The position numbers were made by a program, and so were the translations under genes. The notes beneath the pieces are model-generated. The model saw only the letters and a program-made list of their open reading frames with translations, was not told the DNA's origin and searched no databases. From positions 124,001-188,000 of the forward strand of contig NZ_JAAEHL010000002.1 of assembly GCF_010614725.1 (NCBI RefSeq): a stretch of 64,000 bases of DNA, in the 5' to 3' direction. The stretch comes from Flavobacterium ajazii. GTDB taxonomy: Bacteria > Bacteroidota > Bacteroidia > Flavobacteriales > Flavobacteriaceae. Below, piece by piece: positions 26,388-34,423 of this stretch (its first letter is position 1; the number at the start of each line of letters is the position of its first letter).

Positions 26388-28283
26388 ATGCAGGATGCAC
26401 AGGAAATTCTTTTTAAATACTGGAAACATTCCAGTTTTAGACCGCTCCAAAAAGAAATTATCGATTCGGTTTTAGAAGGTCAAGATACTTTTGCTCTGCT
26501 GCCAACCGGAGGCGGAAAATCCATTTGTTTTCAGGTTCCCGCTATGATGCGCGAAGGAATATGTCTGGTAATTTCACCTTTGATTGCCTTGATGAAAGAT
26601 CAGGTAGCCAATCTTCAAAAAAGAGATATCAAAGCAATTGCACTTACTGGCGGAATTCACACGGAAGAAATCATCGATCTTCTGGATAATTGCCAATACG
26701 GAAATTACAAGTTTTTATATCTTTCGCCTGAACGTTTACAATCGGACTGGATTTTGGAACGTATAAAAAACCTTCCCATCAATTTAATTGCGATTGACGA
26801 AGCGCATTGTGTTTCGCAATGGGGACACGATTTCAGACCGGCTTATTTAAAAATTTCCGAACTTAAAAAATACTTCCCTAAAATTCCGTTTTTGGCTTTA
26901 ACTGCGACTGCGACTCCAAGAGTTGTTGAAGATATTAAAACCGAATTAGGATTAAAAGACACCAGACTTTTTGAGCAGTCTTTTGAAAGAAAAAATATCG
27001 CCTACATGGTTTTTGAAGTTGAAGACAAATTATATCGTGTGGAACAGATTTTGAAGAAAAATCCACAGCCTTCTATTATATATGTACGAAACCGAAAATC
27101 GTGCCTGAACATGTCAACGCAATTACAATCATTAGGTTTTAGGGCGACGTATTATCATGGCGGTCTTTCGTCCCACGAAAAAGACAAAAACATGCAATTA
27201 TGGATGTCAGAGCAGGCACAGGTTATTGTAGCCACAAATGCTTTTGGAATGGGAATTGACAAGGACAATGTAAAAACTGTTATCCATACTCAACTACCTG
27301 AGAATTTAGAAAATTATTATCAGGAATCCGGGAGAGCAGGAAGAAATGGAGAAAAAGCATTTTCTGTTTTACTTTTTAACAATTCAGATGCGAATCAGAC
27401 AGAACAGCAGTTTTTAAGTATTCTTCCTGATAAAAAGTTTTTAAAAACGATGTATGTCAAATTATGCAATTATTTTCAGATTGCTTATGGCGAAGGTATC
27501 GATGATTCACATTCTTTTAAAATGAACCATTTTTGTAATAAATACGACTTCCCAACTTTAAAAACCTATAATGCTTTGCAGTTTTTAAATCAGCAGGGAA
27601 TTATCACAATGTCTCAGGAATTTTCGGAAAAAGTTACGATTGAATTTTTGATTGAGTCCAAAGAAGTTATTCGATACATGAGTCTGAATCCGAATGATGA
27701 AGAAATTATTCTGGCAATTTTAAGAACGTATCCGGGCGTATATGAAATGAAAACTCCGTTAAACCTTCCGCTGATTGCAAAAAAATCTAATCATTCTGAA
27801 GAACAAATCTCTGCTGTTTTAGAAAAACTAAAAGAAAAAGAAATTATCGAATATAAATCCAAAAACAATGATGCGACTATTTTATTTAATGAAGTCCGCG
27901 AAGATGATTTGACCATTAACCGGATTTCAAAATATCTGGAAAAACAAAACAAACTGAAACAAGATCAGCTTTTATCTGTACTCCATTATATAAAGGAAGA
28001 CAAAACCTGCAAGAATCGTTTGGTTTTGGATTATTTTGGAGAAGAAACTAATTCTAATTGTGGTGTCTGCTCCTACTGCATCACCCAAAAAGGTAAAATA
28101 ACCGAAGCCGATTCTATTGCTGATAAAATTCTTCATTTATTAAAAACAACTGCATTAACTTCGCGGGAAATTCAGAATCAGATAAAGTTAGACACAAAAG
28201 ATGTTTTAGCAGCAATTCAGGAATTATTAGAAAATAATCATATCGTTATATTAGCGAACAATAAATACACTTTAAGAACTTAA
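26388..28283 (+). CDS. recQ: ATP-dependent DNA helicase RecQ
   Basis: 631 residues from the ATG at 26388 (a TTG two codons earlier is less likely). Helicase motifs: Q-region SSFRPLQKEI, Walker A PTGGGKS, DEAH box IAIDEAHC, TATATPRV, NAFGMGIDK and the Arg-finger QESGRAGRNG. The RQC zinc motif CKN..NCGVCSYC (about 547-567) follows. It unwinds DNA 3' to 5' during recombination and repair; several Flavobacterium species carry more than one recQ. The stop overlaps the fmt ATG by one base (TAATG). Confidence 0.93.
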   Translation: MQDAQEILFKYWKHSSFRPLQKEIIDSVLEGQDTFALLPTGGGKSICFQVPAMMREGICLVISPLIALMKDQVANLQKRDIKAIALTGGIHTEEIIDLLDNCQYGNYKFLYLSPERLQSDWILERIKNLPINLIAIDEAHCVSQWGHDFRPAYLKISELKKYFPKIPFLALTATATPRVVEDIKTELGLKDTRLFEQSFERKNIAYMVFEVEDKLYRVEQILKKNPQPSIIYVRNRKSCLNMSTQLQSLGFRATYYHGGLSSHEKDKNMQLWMSEQAQVIVATNAFGMGIDKDNVKTVIHTQLPENLENYYQESGRAGRNGEKAFSVLLFNNSDANQTEQQFLSILPDKKFLKTMYVKLCNYFQIAYGEGIDDSHSFKMNHFCNKYDFPTLKTYNALQFLNQQGIITMSQEFSEKVTIEFLIESKEVIRYMSLNPNDEEIILAILRTYPGVYEMKTPLNLPLIAKKSNHSEEQISAVLEKLKEKEIIEYKSKNNDATILFNEVREDDLTINRISKYLEKQNKLKQDQLLSVLHYIKEDKTCKNRLVLDYFGEETNSNCGVCSYCITQKGKITEADSIADKILHLLKTTALTSREIQNQIKLDTKDVLAAIQELLENNHIVILANNKYTLRT

Positions 28284-29230
28284 TGGAAAAATTACGAATT
28301 ATATTCATGGGAACTCCAGAATTTGCAGTCGGCATTCTGGACACCATCCTTAAAAACAATTATGAAGTTGTCGGTGTTATTACAGCTGCAGACAAGCCAG
28401 CAGGACGCGGACAAAAAATAAAATATTCTGCTGTAAAAGAATACGCACTCGCCAACAATCTTACCTTATTACAGCCAACGAATTTAAAAGAGGAGAATTT
28501 CTTAGCAGAATTAAAAGCTTTGAATGCTAATCTTCAAATTGTAGTCGCCTTTAGAATGTTACCGAAAGTAGTTTGGGAAATGCCATCTTTAGGAACTTTC
28601 AATCTTCATGCCTCTTTATTACCAAATTATCGCGGCGCTGCACCAATTAACTGGGCAATTATTAATGGCGAAACCAAAACCGGTGTTACGACTTTCTTTA
28701 TTGATGATAAAATTGATACCGGAGCTATGATTTTGAATTCGGAAATTGCGATTGAACCACAGGAAAATGCAGGGCAATTACACGACCGACTTATGCATTT
28801 GGGAAGCACAACGGTAATTAATACTTTAAAAGTGATTGAAAACGGAAATGTTACCACAACAATTCAGGAAGACAACGACGATATCAAAACAGCTTATAAA
28901 CTAAACAAAGAAAACTGCAAGATTGACTGGGAAAAATCCGGAGATGAAATCAATAATTTAATTCGAGGATTGAATCCATATCCCGCAGCCTGGTGTTTTC
29001 TGAAAGATAAAAACGAAGAACTGAGCATTAAAATATACGAAACCGTACTTATTTCAGACACTCACAGCTATGAAACAGGAAAACTGATTAACAGCAAAAA
29101 AGAAATCAAAATTGCAATAAAAGAAGGATATATTCAGTTATTAAGCCTACAATTACCAGGAAAGAAAAGAATGAAGGTAGCCGAATTATTAAACGGCACC
29201 ACTTTTTCTGATGGTGCAAAAGTTTATTAA
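28283..29230 (+). CDS. fmt: Methionyl-tRNA formyltransferase
   Basis: 315 residues, full length. It formylates initiator Met-tRNA using 10-formyl-THF. The catalytic core has Asn107 and His109 in FNLHASLLPNYRGAAP and Asp145 in DTGAMI. The N-terminal Rossmann start is RIIFMGTPEFAV, and the C-terminal OB-like domain contains YPAAWCF. It is translationally coupled to recQ by a one-base overlap. Confidence 0.96.
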   Translation: MEKLRIIFMGTPEFAVGILDTILKNNYEVVGVITAADKPAGRGQKIKYSAVKEYALANNLTLLQPTNLKEENFLAELKALNANLQIVVAFRMLPKVVWEMPSLGTFNLHASLLPNYRGAAPINWAIINGETKTGVTTFFIDDKIDTGAMILNSEIAIEPQENAGQLHDRLMHLGSTTVINTLKVIENGNVTTTIQEDNDDIKTAYKLNKENCKIDWEKSGDEINNLIRGLNPYPAAWCFLKDKNEELSIKIYETVLISDTHSYETGKLINSKKEIKIAIKEGYIQLLSLQLPGKKRMKVAELLNGTTFSDGAKVY

Positions 29231-29336
29231 GCTCAGTAAAACAGGGGTTTGTACTTGTTTTTAGTCGACAAACAACATGTTTTATGAACAAAAAAAGCAA
29301 GTTATTAACAATTATTGCTAAAATTAAAGAAAACAC

Positions 29337-29366
29337 TTGCACGCAACGGATTTCCTACTAAATTTG
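29337..29366 (+). promoter_or_regulatory. Promoter of the HU gene
   Basis: TTG at 29337-29339, a 19-base spacer and TAAATTTG at 29359-29366: an ideal Bacteroidota promoter with a 5' leader of about 37 nt. Confidence 0.7.
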
Positions 29367-29409
29367 TGTATTAACAATTTTTTTAACCAACAATTAATAA
29401 CTAATTATT

Positions 29410-29682
29410 ATGAACAAATCAGAATTAATCGATGCTATCGCTGCTGATGCAGGAATTACAAAAGCTGCGGCAAAATTAGCTTTAGAGTCATTTTTAGGAA
29501 ACGTAGGAGCTACTTTGAAAAAAGGCGGAAGAGTTTCATTAGTAGGTTTTGGATCATGGTCAGTGTCATCTAGAGCTGCCAGAGATGGTAGAAACCCTCA
29601 AACAGGAAAAACAATTCAAATCGCTGCTAAGAATGTTGTAAAATTCAAAGCCGGAGCTGAATTAGAAGGTGCAGTGAACTAA
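29410..29682 (+). CDS. hup: HU-family DNA-binding protein
   Basis: 90 residues, the canonical HU size. It begins MNKSELIDAIAADAGITKAA and carries the conserved beta-arm signature GRNPQTGKTIQIAAKNVVKF (about 60-79). It bends and compacts DNA as a nucleoid protein. It is expressed alone from a strong promoter and followed by a terminator, as expected for an abundant protein. Confidence 0.96.
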   Translation: MNKSELIDAIAADAGITKAAAKLALESFLGNVGATLKKGGRVSLVGFGSWSVSSRAARDGRNPQTGKTIQIAAKNVVKFKAGAELEGAVN

Positions 29683-29714
29683 AAGTAAGAAGTTCCCTAA
29701 ACTTATAATATAAT

Positions 29715-29743
29715 TAAAACCTTCCCTATGGAAGGTTTTTTTG
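29715..29743 (+). terminator. Terminator after HU
   Basis: AAAACCTTCC / GGAAGGTTTT hairpin with a CTAT loop and a T7 run. Confidence 0.85.
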
Positions 29744-29811
29744 TGCGGTTTAACGATTTTATTTGGGTTTTTAAAATTTTTATGATTAAATTTAATAAAA
29801 ATTGTAGCCGT

Positions 29812-30372
29812 ATGATTTCAGAAAAATTAAAAAAAGGACACCTGCTTATTGCCGAGCCTTCAATAATTGGAGATTTATCTTTTAACAGATCGGTAATTTT
29901 ATTAGCAGACCATAACAAGGAAGGATCAATAGGTTTTATCATTAACAAACCGTTAAAATACACTATTAATGATCTGATACCAGAAATTGATGCCAGTTTC
30001 AAGATATATAATGGGGGACCTGTTGAACAGGATAATCTTTATTTCATTCACAACATCCCAGAACTGATTCCCAACAGTGTAGAAATTTCAAACGGAATTT
30101 ATTGGGGAGGAGATTTTGAATCAACTAAAGAATTAATAAATGACGGATCTATCCGCAAAAACAACATTCGTTTTTTCTTGGGTTATACAGGCTGGGATGA
30201 AAACCAGCTGGAGAATGAAATGCAGGGAAACTCCTGGATTATAGCTGATAACAATTATAAAAACAAAATTATCGGAAAATCAGCCACCCATTTCTGGAAG
30301 GAGCAGATTATTGAACTTGGTGGAGATTATCTCATTTGGTCGAACGCACCTGAAAACCCATATCTGAATTAA
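29812..30372 (+). CDS. YqgE/AlgH family protein
   Basis: 186 residues from the ATG at 29812. A longer frame from 29728 would start inside the HU terminator and is rejected. The family signature is clear: GHLLIAEPSIIGDLSFNRSV then GSIGFIINKPL (about 43-53), YNGGPVEQDNLYFIH (about 66-80) and RFFLGYTGWDENQLENE (about 123-139). The molecular role of YqgE is unknown, although AlgH in Pseudomonas affects alginate and global regulation. It is convergent with the aminotransferase gene, with a four-base overlap at the stops. Confidence 0.92.
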   Translation: MISEKLKKGHLLIAEPSIIGDLSFNRSVILLADHNKEGSIGFIINKPLKYTINDLIPEIDASFKIYNGGPVEQDNLYFIHNIPELIPNSVEISNGIYWGGDFESTKELINDGSIRKNNIRFFLGYTGWDENQLENEMQGNSWIIADNNYKNKIIGKSATHFWKEQIIELGGDYLIWSNAPENPYLN

Positions 30373-31208
30373 TTTTCAGATATGGATTCATTTAATTTCT
30401 GCACCAATAAAAAGGCCAGATTACTTGTAAATTCTTTTTTTCGGTATTTTGTTATCGGCTGTATTCCTGTGATTACATTTGTCAGAAATAATTCATCTGC
30501 TTTTTGAAGATCAAAAGGTGAAATTATTTCTTCAGAAACCTCTACTCCTTCTAGTTTCTTAGCCAAAGTCAGGATTTGTTTACGCATAACACCGTTTAAA
30601 CACCCTTCAGAAACAGGAGGTGTAATCAGTTTTTTCCCTGTTACCATAAATATATTCCCCTGTAACACTTCGACCACATTTTTAGTGTCATTCAACAAAA
30701 CACAGTTCTCAAGACCATTTTCATGAGCAAAAATACTTCCCGTAACATTTATCATCTTATTGGTAGTTTTAATCGACGATAACAATTGTTTGGTGACATA
30801 GAAGTCTTTATACAAATCAACTTCATACTGACCATTATTTAAAGTATAAGAAGTAGCTTCAAGTACCGTGGCGTGAATCAGGTATGAGATTTCATTTGTC
30901 TTCGGTAAATACACCCCCCCATCATTTCTAAAAACAGTTATTCTTGCTCTAGCCGAATCTGATATCCCTATTTCCTTTACCAGTTTCAAAACTTCTTCTT
31001 CAAAATATTCCATCGTGAAATTCATCGGAATTTCCATTCTTACCACTCGCATCGAAGCCATCAGCCTGAAATAATGATCCTCCAGAAACAAAATTTTACC
31101 GTTGCTTATTTTAAGTGTTTCAAAAACCCCATCCCCATACAGAAAAGCACGATTTTGGGTTAGTAAATTATCGTTCTGCGCAACTATGTTTCCGTTAAAA
31201 TTAATCAT
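30369..31208 (-). CDS. Class IV PLP-dependent aminotransferase/lyase (PabC- or IlvE-like)
   Basis: 279 residues. Fold type IV: RAFLYGDGVFETLKISNGKI (about 20-39) and catalytic Lys147 in LLSSIKTTNKM, with ENCVLLNDTKNVVEVLQGNI (about 166-185) and a final FLTNVITGIQP. The short length and the LYGDGVFETL wording favour aminodeoxychorismate lyase (PabC, folate pathway) or a D-amino-acid or branched-chain aminotransferase; the substrate cannot be settled by eye. A candidate TATATTTG promoter element lies at the complement of 31235-31242. Confidence 0.85.
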   Translation of the reverse strand: MINFNGNIVAQNDNLLTQNRAFLYGDGVFETLKISNGKILFLEDHYFRLMASMRVVRMEIPMNFTMEYFEEEVLKLVKEIGISDSARARITVFRNDGGVYLPKTNEISYLIHATVLEATSYTLNNGQYEVDLYKDFYVTKQLLSSIKTTNKMINVTGSIFAHENGLENCVLLNDTKNVVEVLQGNIFMVTGKKLITPPVSEGCLNGVMRKQILTLAKKLEGVEVSEEIISPFDLQKADELFLTNVITGIQPITKYRKKEFTSNLAFLLVQKLNESISEN

Positions 31209-31235
31209 AAAAAAACCCTGAATTTTGTTCAGGGC
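31208..31235 (-). terminator. Terminator of the START-like gene
   Basis: GCCCTGAA / TTCAGGG hairpin, read on the minus strand, followed by a T7 run (A7 at 31209-31215). It separates the START-like gene from the aminotransferase gene. Confidence 0.8.
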
Positions 31236-31262
31236 AAATATAAGATATAAATACAGACTTTA

Positions 31263-31655
31263 CTAAACAGAACCTATAAGATGTTTCAGGTCTGATATTT
31301 GATTCTCCCACAATTGTTTAGCTTCCCCTACTTCTTCTTTTTCCGCAAAGTCAATCACCATCAACGACACATCTTTGGTAAGCTCATCTACTAATATATG
31401 TAGCTCAAAGAAATACTCTGTATCCTTACTGCTTTCATCTACCCACTTAAATTTGACTTTTTCACCGGTTTTCTTAGATGCCAAACGTGCTTTTTCCTGC
31501 GAATCGTTCCAGATAAAAGTAAAAAATTCACCTCTTGAGTTAACATTGTCTGCAAACCATTCAGACAAACCTGAAGGAGTTGATATATATTGATACAATA
31601 ATTGCGGAGAAGAATTGATCGGGAACTCTATTTCGTAACGTACTTTTGACTCCAT
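31263..31655 (-). CDS. START-like/SRPBCC domain protein
   Basis: 130 residues, a compact SRPBCC-type (Bet v 1-like) fold: the N-terminal strand VRYEIEFPINSSPQLLYQYI, then STPSGLSEWFADNVN (about 26-40), VKFKWVDES (about 66-74) and a long C-terminal helix SKQLWENQISDLKHLIG-like. It is similar in layout to AHSA1-type or START-like proteins and would bind a hydrophobic ligand or partner. Its target is unknown. It is a single gene with its own terminator. Confidence 0.82.
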   Translation of the reverse strand: MESKVRYEIEFPINSSPQLLYQYISTPSGLSEWFADNVNSRGEFFTFIWNDSQEKARLASKKTGEKVKFKWVDESSKDTEYFFELHILVDELTKDVSLMVIDFAEKEEVGEAKQLWENQISDLKHLIGSV

Positions 31656-31742
31656 ATACTTCTTTTAATTTTTTCGAAATATAAGAATATCTGTCCAAAA
31701 ACAAAGCATTTTTAAAAATATTTTTTTTTCTTCATTTTATGC

Positions 31743-31772
31743 TTGTAAGCTTTAATATTATTTATATCTTTG
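31743..31772 (+). promoter_or_regulatory. Promoter of tRNA-Met
   Basis: TTG at 31743-31745, a 19-base spacer and TATCTTTG at 31765-31772, about 35 bases before the tRNA. Confidence 0.65.
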
Positions 31773-31807
31773 CACCCGCAATCAGGAATACAAATGATAG
31801 CAGTCCA

Positions 31808-31881
31808 GGCGAGGTAGCTCAGTTGGTTAGAGCGCAGGATTCATAACCCTGAGGTCACGGGTTCAACTCCCGTCCTCGCTA
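31808..31881 (+). tRNA. tRNA-Met (CAT), elongator type
   Basis: A cloverleaf forms: acceptor GGCGAGG/CCTCGCT, D-arm GCTC..GAGC, anticodon arm CAGGA-TTCATAA-CCCTG with CAT at 31842-31844, and T-arm ACGGG-TTCAACT-CCCGT. The anticodon stem lacks the three G-C pairs of an initiator tRNA, so an elongator is favoured. A lysidine-modified Ile tRNA is not formally excluded. No CCA is encoded. Confidence 0.9.
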
Positions 31882-31889
31882 CAAAAGGC

Positions 31890-31924
31890 AAAACCCTTAA
31901 ACAGAAACGTTTAAGGGTTTTTTA
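31890..31924 (+). terminator. Terminator after tRNA-Met
   Basis: AAAACCCTTAAAC / GTTTAAGGGTTTT stem with a short loop, followed by Ts. Confidence 0.85.
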
Positions 31925-31997
31925 TTTAAATTAATTCTTTATTTAGCGAAGAACTTTATTAAATTAGCATCTTTACAAACTGGGATAACAATACAAC

Positions 31998-32267
31998 ATG
32001 GATATAGTCAAATTTAAAATCACATCAAAAACGATTAAAGTAGAAGTTCGTAATTCGAATAATTATGTATTTAATTTCAATACAGCTTTAGAGATTGCAA
32101 AAGAAGACAGGGATGTTCTTTTAAAATTATACAATGCACTGGATCTCCTTTTTAAAAAGGAAAATACAGGAGAGACTAAAAACTATATTTCGCCCAACCA
32201 AACCAATATACTTGACCAGATTTCAGCAGCTGATAATTTAGAGGAAGAAAAACAACCAAAACCATAA
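31998..32267 (+). CDS. Small hypothetical protein
   Basis: 89 residues, acidic at the C-terminus (SAADNLEEEKQPKP), with no signal peptide or membrane segment. The first 30 residues (MDIVKFKITSKTIKVEVRNS) look like beta-strands, then a helical stretch around EIAKEDRDVLLKLYNALDLL. No family is recognised. Codon use resembles neighbours and the ATG is preceded by an AT-rich leader, so the gene is plausible but unproven. Confidence 0.55.
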   Translation: MDIVKFKITSKTIKVEVRNSNNYVFNFNTALEIAKEDRDVLLKLYNALDLLFKKENTGETKNYISPNQTNILDQISAADNLEEEKQPKP

Positions 32268-32291
32268 ACTTATTTAACCCTGACGCAAAAA

Positions 32292-33191
32292 CTATTTTCC
32301 TGAAATCAGCTTTTCAATTTCAACAGAAGAAATTTTTGGATTAGCCCCCGAGAATGAAGCAACCAAAGCTCCTACAGCACAAGCAAAATCAATAGCAGCT
32401 TGCGGTTGTTTTCCTGTAAGCAAAGAAGTTATTAAAGCGGCCAAAAAAGAATCACCAGCCCCTACTGTATCTACAACCTTAACAGTATAACCATCGTTTT
32501 TATACAATTCCCCTTCCCAAAACAGTAATGCACCATCTTTTCCTTTTGTCACACAAATAGACGATGTATTTGTTCGTGAAGCTATAAATTGGATATTTTC
32601 TTCAAGCGTAGTAAATGGAGATTGCCAGACTGCTGCAATTTCCTCTATTTCTTCATCATTAAATTTGATGAAATTTGCTGGAATCATCAGCTTTTCTAAA
32701 ACCTCATACGAATAATGAGGTTTTCGCAAATTGACATCAAACACTTTATAAACTTCGTTTTGCAATAATATTTCCAATGATTTACGGGACACTTCATCCC
32801 TGCATACCAAACTTCCGTAAATTAAAACACTAGCATTTCCAACCAAAATTTTAGCATAATCATCTAAAACGATTTTATCCCAGGCTGAAGGATATTTAAT
32901 TTCATAAGAAGCAGAACCATTTCTATCTAATATTACATTTACCAAACCTGTAGGATATGTGTCGGATTGTAAAATAGCATTCGTCTCAATCCCTAAAATT
33001 TCTATTTCACGAAGAATTGTAGCTCCATCTTGATCCTGCCCAACACTGCTGATCATTGAAACTTCACAGCCGAAGCTTTTCATTCGCAAAGCAACGTTTA
33101 GCGGAGCCCCACCGATCTTTTTTTTATTTTCAAAAACATCCCAAAGAATTTCCCCAAAGGCTACTGCTTTTATTTTTTTATTACTATCCAT
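32292..33191 (-). CDS. PfkB-family carbohydrate kinase, fructokinase-like
   Basis: 299 residues. The N-terminal AFGEILWDVF and GGAPLNVALRMKSFG (about 27-41) are the PfkB signature 1, and DTVGAGDSFLAALITSL near residue 246 holds the catalytic Asp and anion-hole Gly-Ala-Gly-Asp. The wording is closest to fructokinases, but other ketose or sugar-acid kinases in the family cannot be excluded. It lies just before the pectin locus in the same direction, which makes a role in handling a breakdown sugar possible but only inferred. Confidence 0.85.
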   Translation of the reverse strand: MDSNKKIKAVAFGEILWDVFENKKKIGGAPLNVALRMKSFGCEVSMISSVGQDQDGATILREIEILGIETNAILQSDTYPTGLVNVILDRNGSASYEIKYPSAWDKIVLDDYAKILVGNASVLIYGSLVCRDEVSRKSLEILLQNEVYKVFDVNLRKPHYSYEVLEKLMIPANFIKFNDEEIEEIAAVWQSPFTTLEENIQFIASRTNTSSICVTKGKDGALLFWEGELYKNDGYTVKVVDTVGAGDSFLAALITSLLTGKQPQAAIDFACAVGALVASFSGANPKISSVEIEKLISGK

Positions 33192-33270
33192 TTAATTTTT
33201 TTCTAAAATTACGATTTAAAATAAAAAAACTATTCTATTTCATAAACATTAAACAGTCTAGCGCATAAAA

Positions 33271-33306
33271 AAAAGGGAATATCCATTAACTGAACATTCC
33301 CTTTTG
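33271..33306 (-). terminator. Terminator of the small T9SS gene
   Basis: AAAAGGGAAT..ATTCCCTTTT stem, with A8 on the left giving Ts in the minus-strand transcript. It ends the pectin-locus genes before the kinase gene. Confidence 0.82.
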
Positions 33307-33324
33307 ATATTTTTTAGAACTAAA

Positions 33325-34203
33325 TTAGTTCACCAATACTTTTACTGATTTTACACCTTCTACAGATTGTGCTTTAACAATATAAAAACCACTATTAACA
33401 TCCAAACCTGTATCTTCGTTAACTTCAATGGATTTTACTAACGCCCCAAGTACATTATAAATATTTACTTTGGTAGTAGATTTCACATCTGATAAAAATA
33501 TTTTACCATTATTAGCATAAATATTTACATTATTCACTTCTGTAAAGGTTTGAGTTCCTAAAACAGCATTAGTAACATCCGATTCATAAATTCTATAAAC
33601 ATTTAACTTACTTACAGGATCATATAAAACATAATCTCCAGTTGTACCTGCAGTTATATGAATAACATAAGATTGAGTAAGATTTCCAGTAACAACAAAC
33701 GAATCTGCCGCTGTTGGACCAGCAACAGTAAACGATGCACTTGTAGAACCTGATGTAGCATCAGAAGAAACAAAAATCGTCAACTTATCTCCAGCTGTTA
33801 AAGCAAATTTAAAATTATATTTATTAGTAGCATTTCCAACTGCATTAGATGCTAAACGTCCAATAGAACTTGGAGTCGGAGTAAAAGCTGGAGAAACTCC
33901 TACAGTTCCATCATAACGAGTCAATGCCGTATTATCCGTTCTTAATCTAGCAGATCCACCAGGAGTAAACGTTAATTTCCCTACAGTAAAAGTGGTATTA
34001 AGCACATTATTTGTACTTGCAGCATTAGGCACTGTTGGATTAGTACCTGTACCAGGACCATACAACGCATTGATAACACTTACCGAAGTAAGATTAGTAT
34101 ATCCAGCTATAGTTGCACCTCCAAAATCGTAAACATTTTGGGCGCTAATAGAAGATGCCGTAAATAAGATAATAGAAGCAAAATAAAGTAATTTTCTTTT
34201 CAT
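33325..34203 (-). CDS. Secreted T9SS type A protein, stand-alone copy of the CE8 N-terminal module
   Basis: 292 residues. A signal peptide (about 1-22, ending SISAQ) precedes an unnamed module (about 23-205) and a T9SS type A sorting domain (about 222-292, ending SGFYIVKAQSVEGVKSVKVL). The module shares wording with residues 24-205 of the neighbouring CE8 enzyme: VYDFG, FTVGKLTF, RLRTDNTALTRYD and YRIY here versus VWDFG, FTVGDLTW, RLRTSNTGLTRYD and YRIL there. It has no catalytic domain. A pectin-binding or cell-surface adhesion role is inference. A LacI-type operator lies 36 bases upstream, suggesting induction with the rest of the locus. Confidence 0.85.
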   Translation of the reverse strand: MKRKLLYFASIILFTASSISAQNVYDFGGATIAGYTNLTSVSVINALYGPGTGTNPTVPNAASTNNVLNTTFTVGKLTFTPGGSARLRTDNTALTRYDGTVGVSPAFTPTPSSIGRLASNAVGNATNKYNFKFALTAGDKLTIFVSSDATSGSTSASFTVAGPTAADSFVVTGNLTQSYVIHITAGTTGDYVLYDPVSKLNVYRIYESDVTNAVLGTQTFTEVNNVNIYANNGKIFLSDVKSTTKVNIYNVLGALVKSIEVNEDTGLDVNSGFYIVKAQSVEGVKSVKVLVN

Positions 34204-34238
34204 AATTTATAGTTTTTATAGTTTATTAATAATCCATT

Positions 34239-34252
34239 TGTAATCGATTGCA
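34239..34252. promoter_or_regulatory. LacI-type operator before the small T9SS gene
   Basis: TGTAATCGATTGCA fits TGnAAnCGnTTnCA, with one mismatch from perfect dyad symmetry. It lies 36 bases upstream of the ATG. The same motif is found at 45908 and, less perfectly, at 46093. Confidence 0.65.
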
Positions 34253-34364
34253 TAAAAATAGCTTTTTTTTATTAACCATAAAAATTTTCGTAAATATTTT
34301 TACACATACTATTTTAAATTCGTTAATTATTCATTTTATTACAAATTACAAACAAAACAACAAA

Positions 34365-34401
34365 AAAAGCAAGCCTGAGACAAAACTCAGACCTGCTTTA
34401 G
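34365..34401 (-). terminator. Terminator of the pectin methylesterase gene
   Basis: AAAGCAGGTCTGAG pairs with CTCAGGCTTGCTTT on the minus strand, followed by a T run (A7 at 34362-34368 on the plus strand). Confidence 0.8.
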
Positions 34402-34423
34402 AATAAATTTAAATTTATAAATA

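Noticed and set aside
29728..29811. Longer YqgE start
   Set aside because: It would begin inside the HU terminator hairpin; the ATG at 29812 fits the family length.
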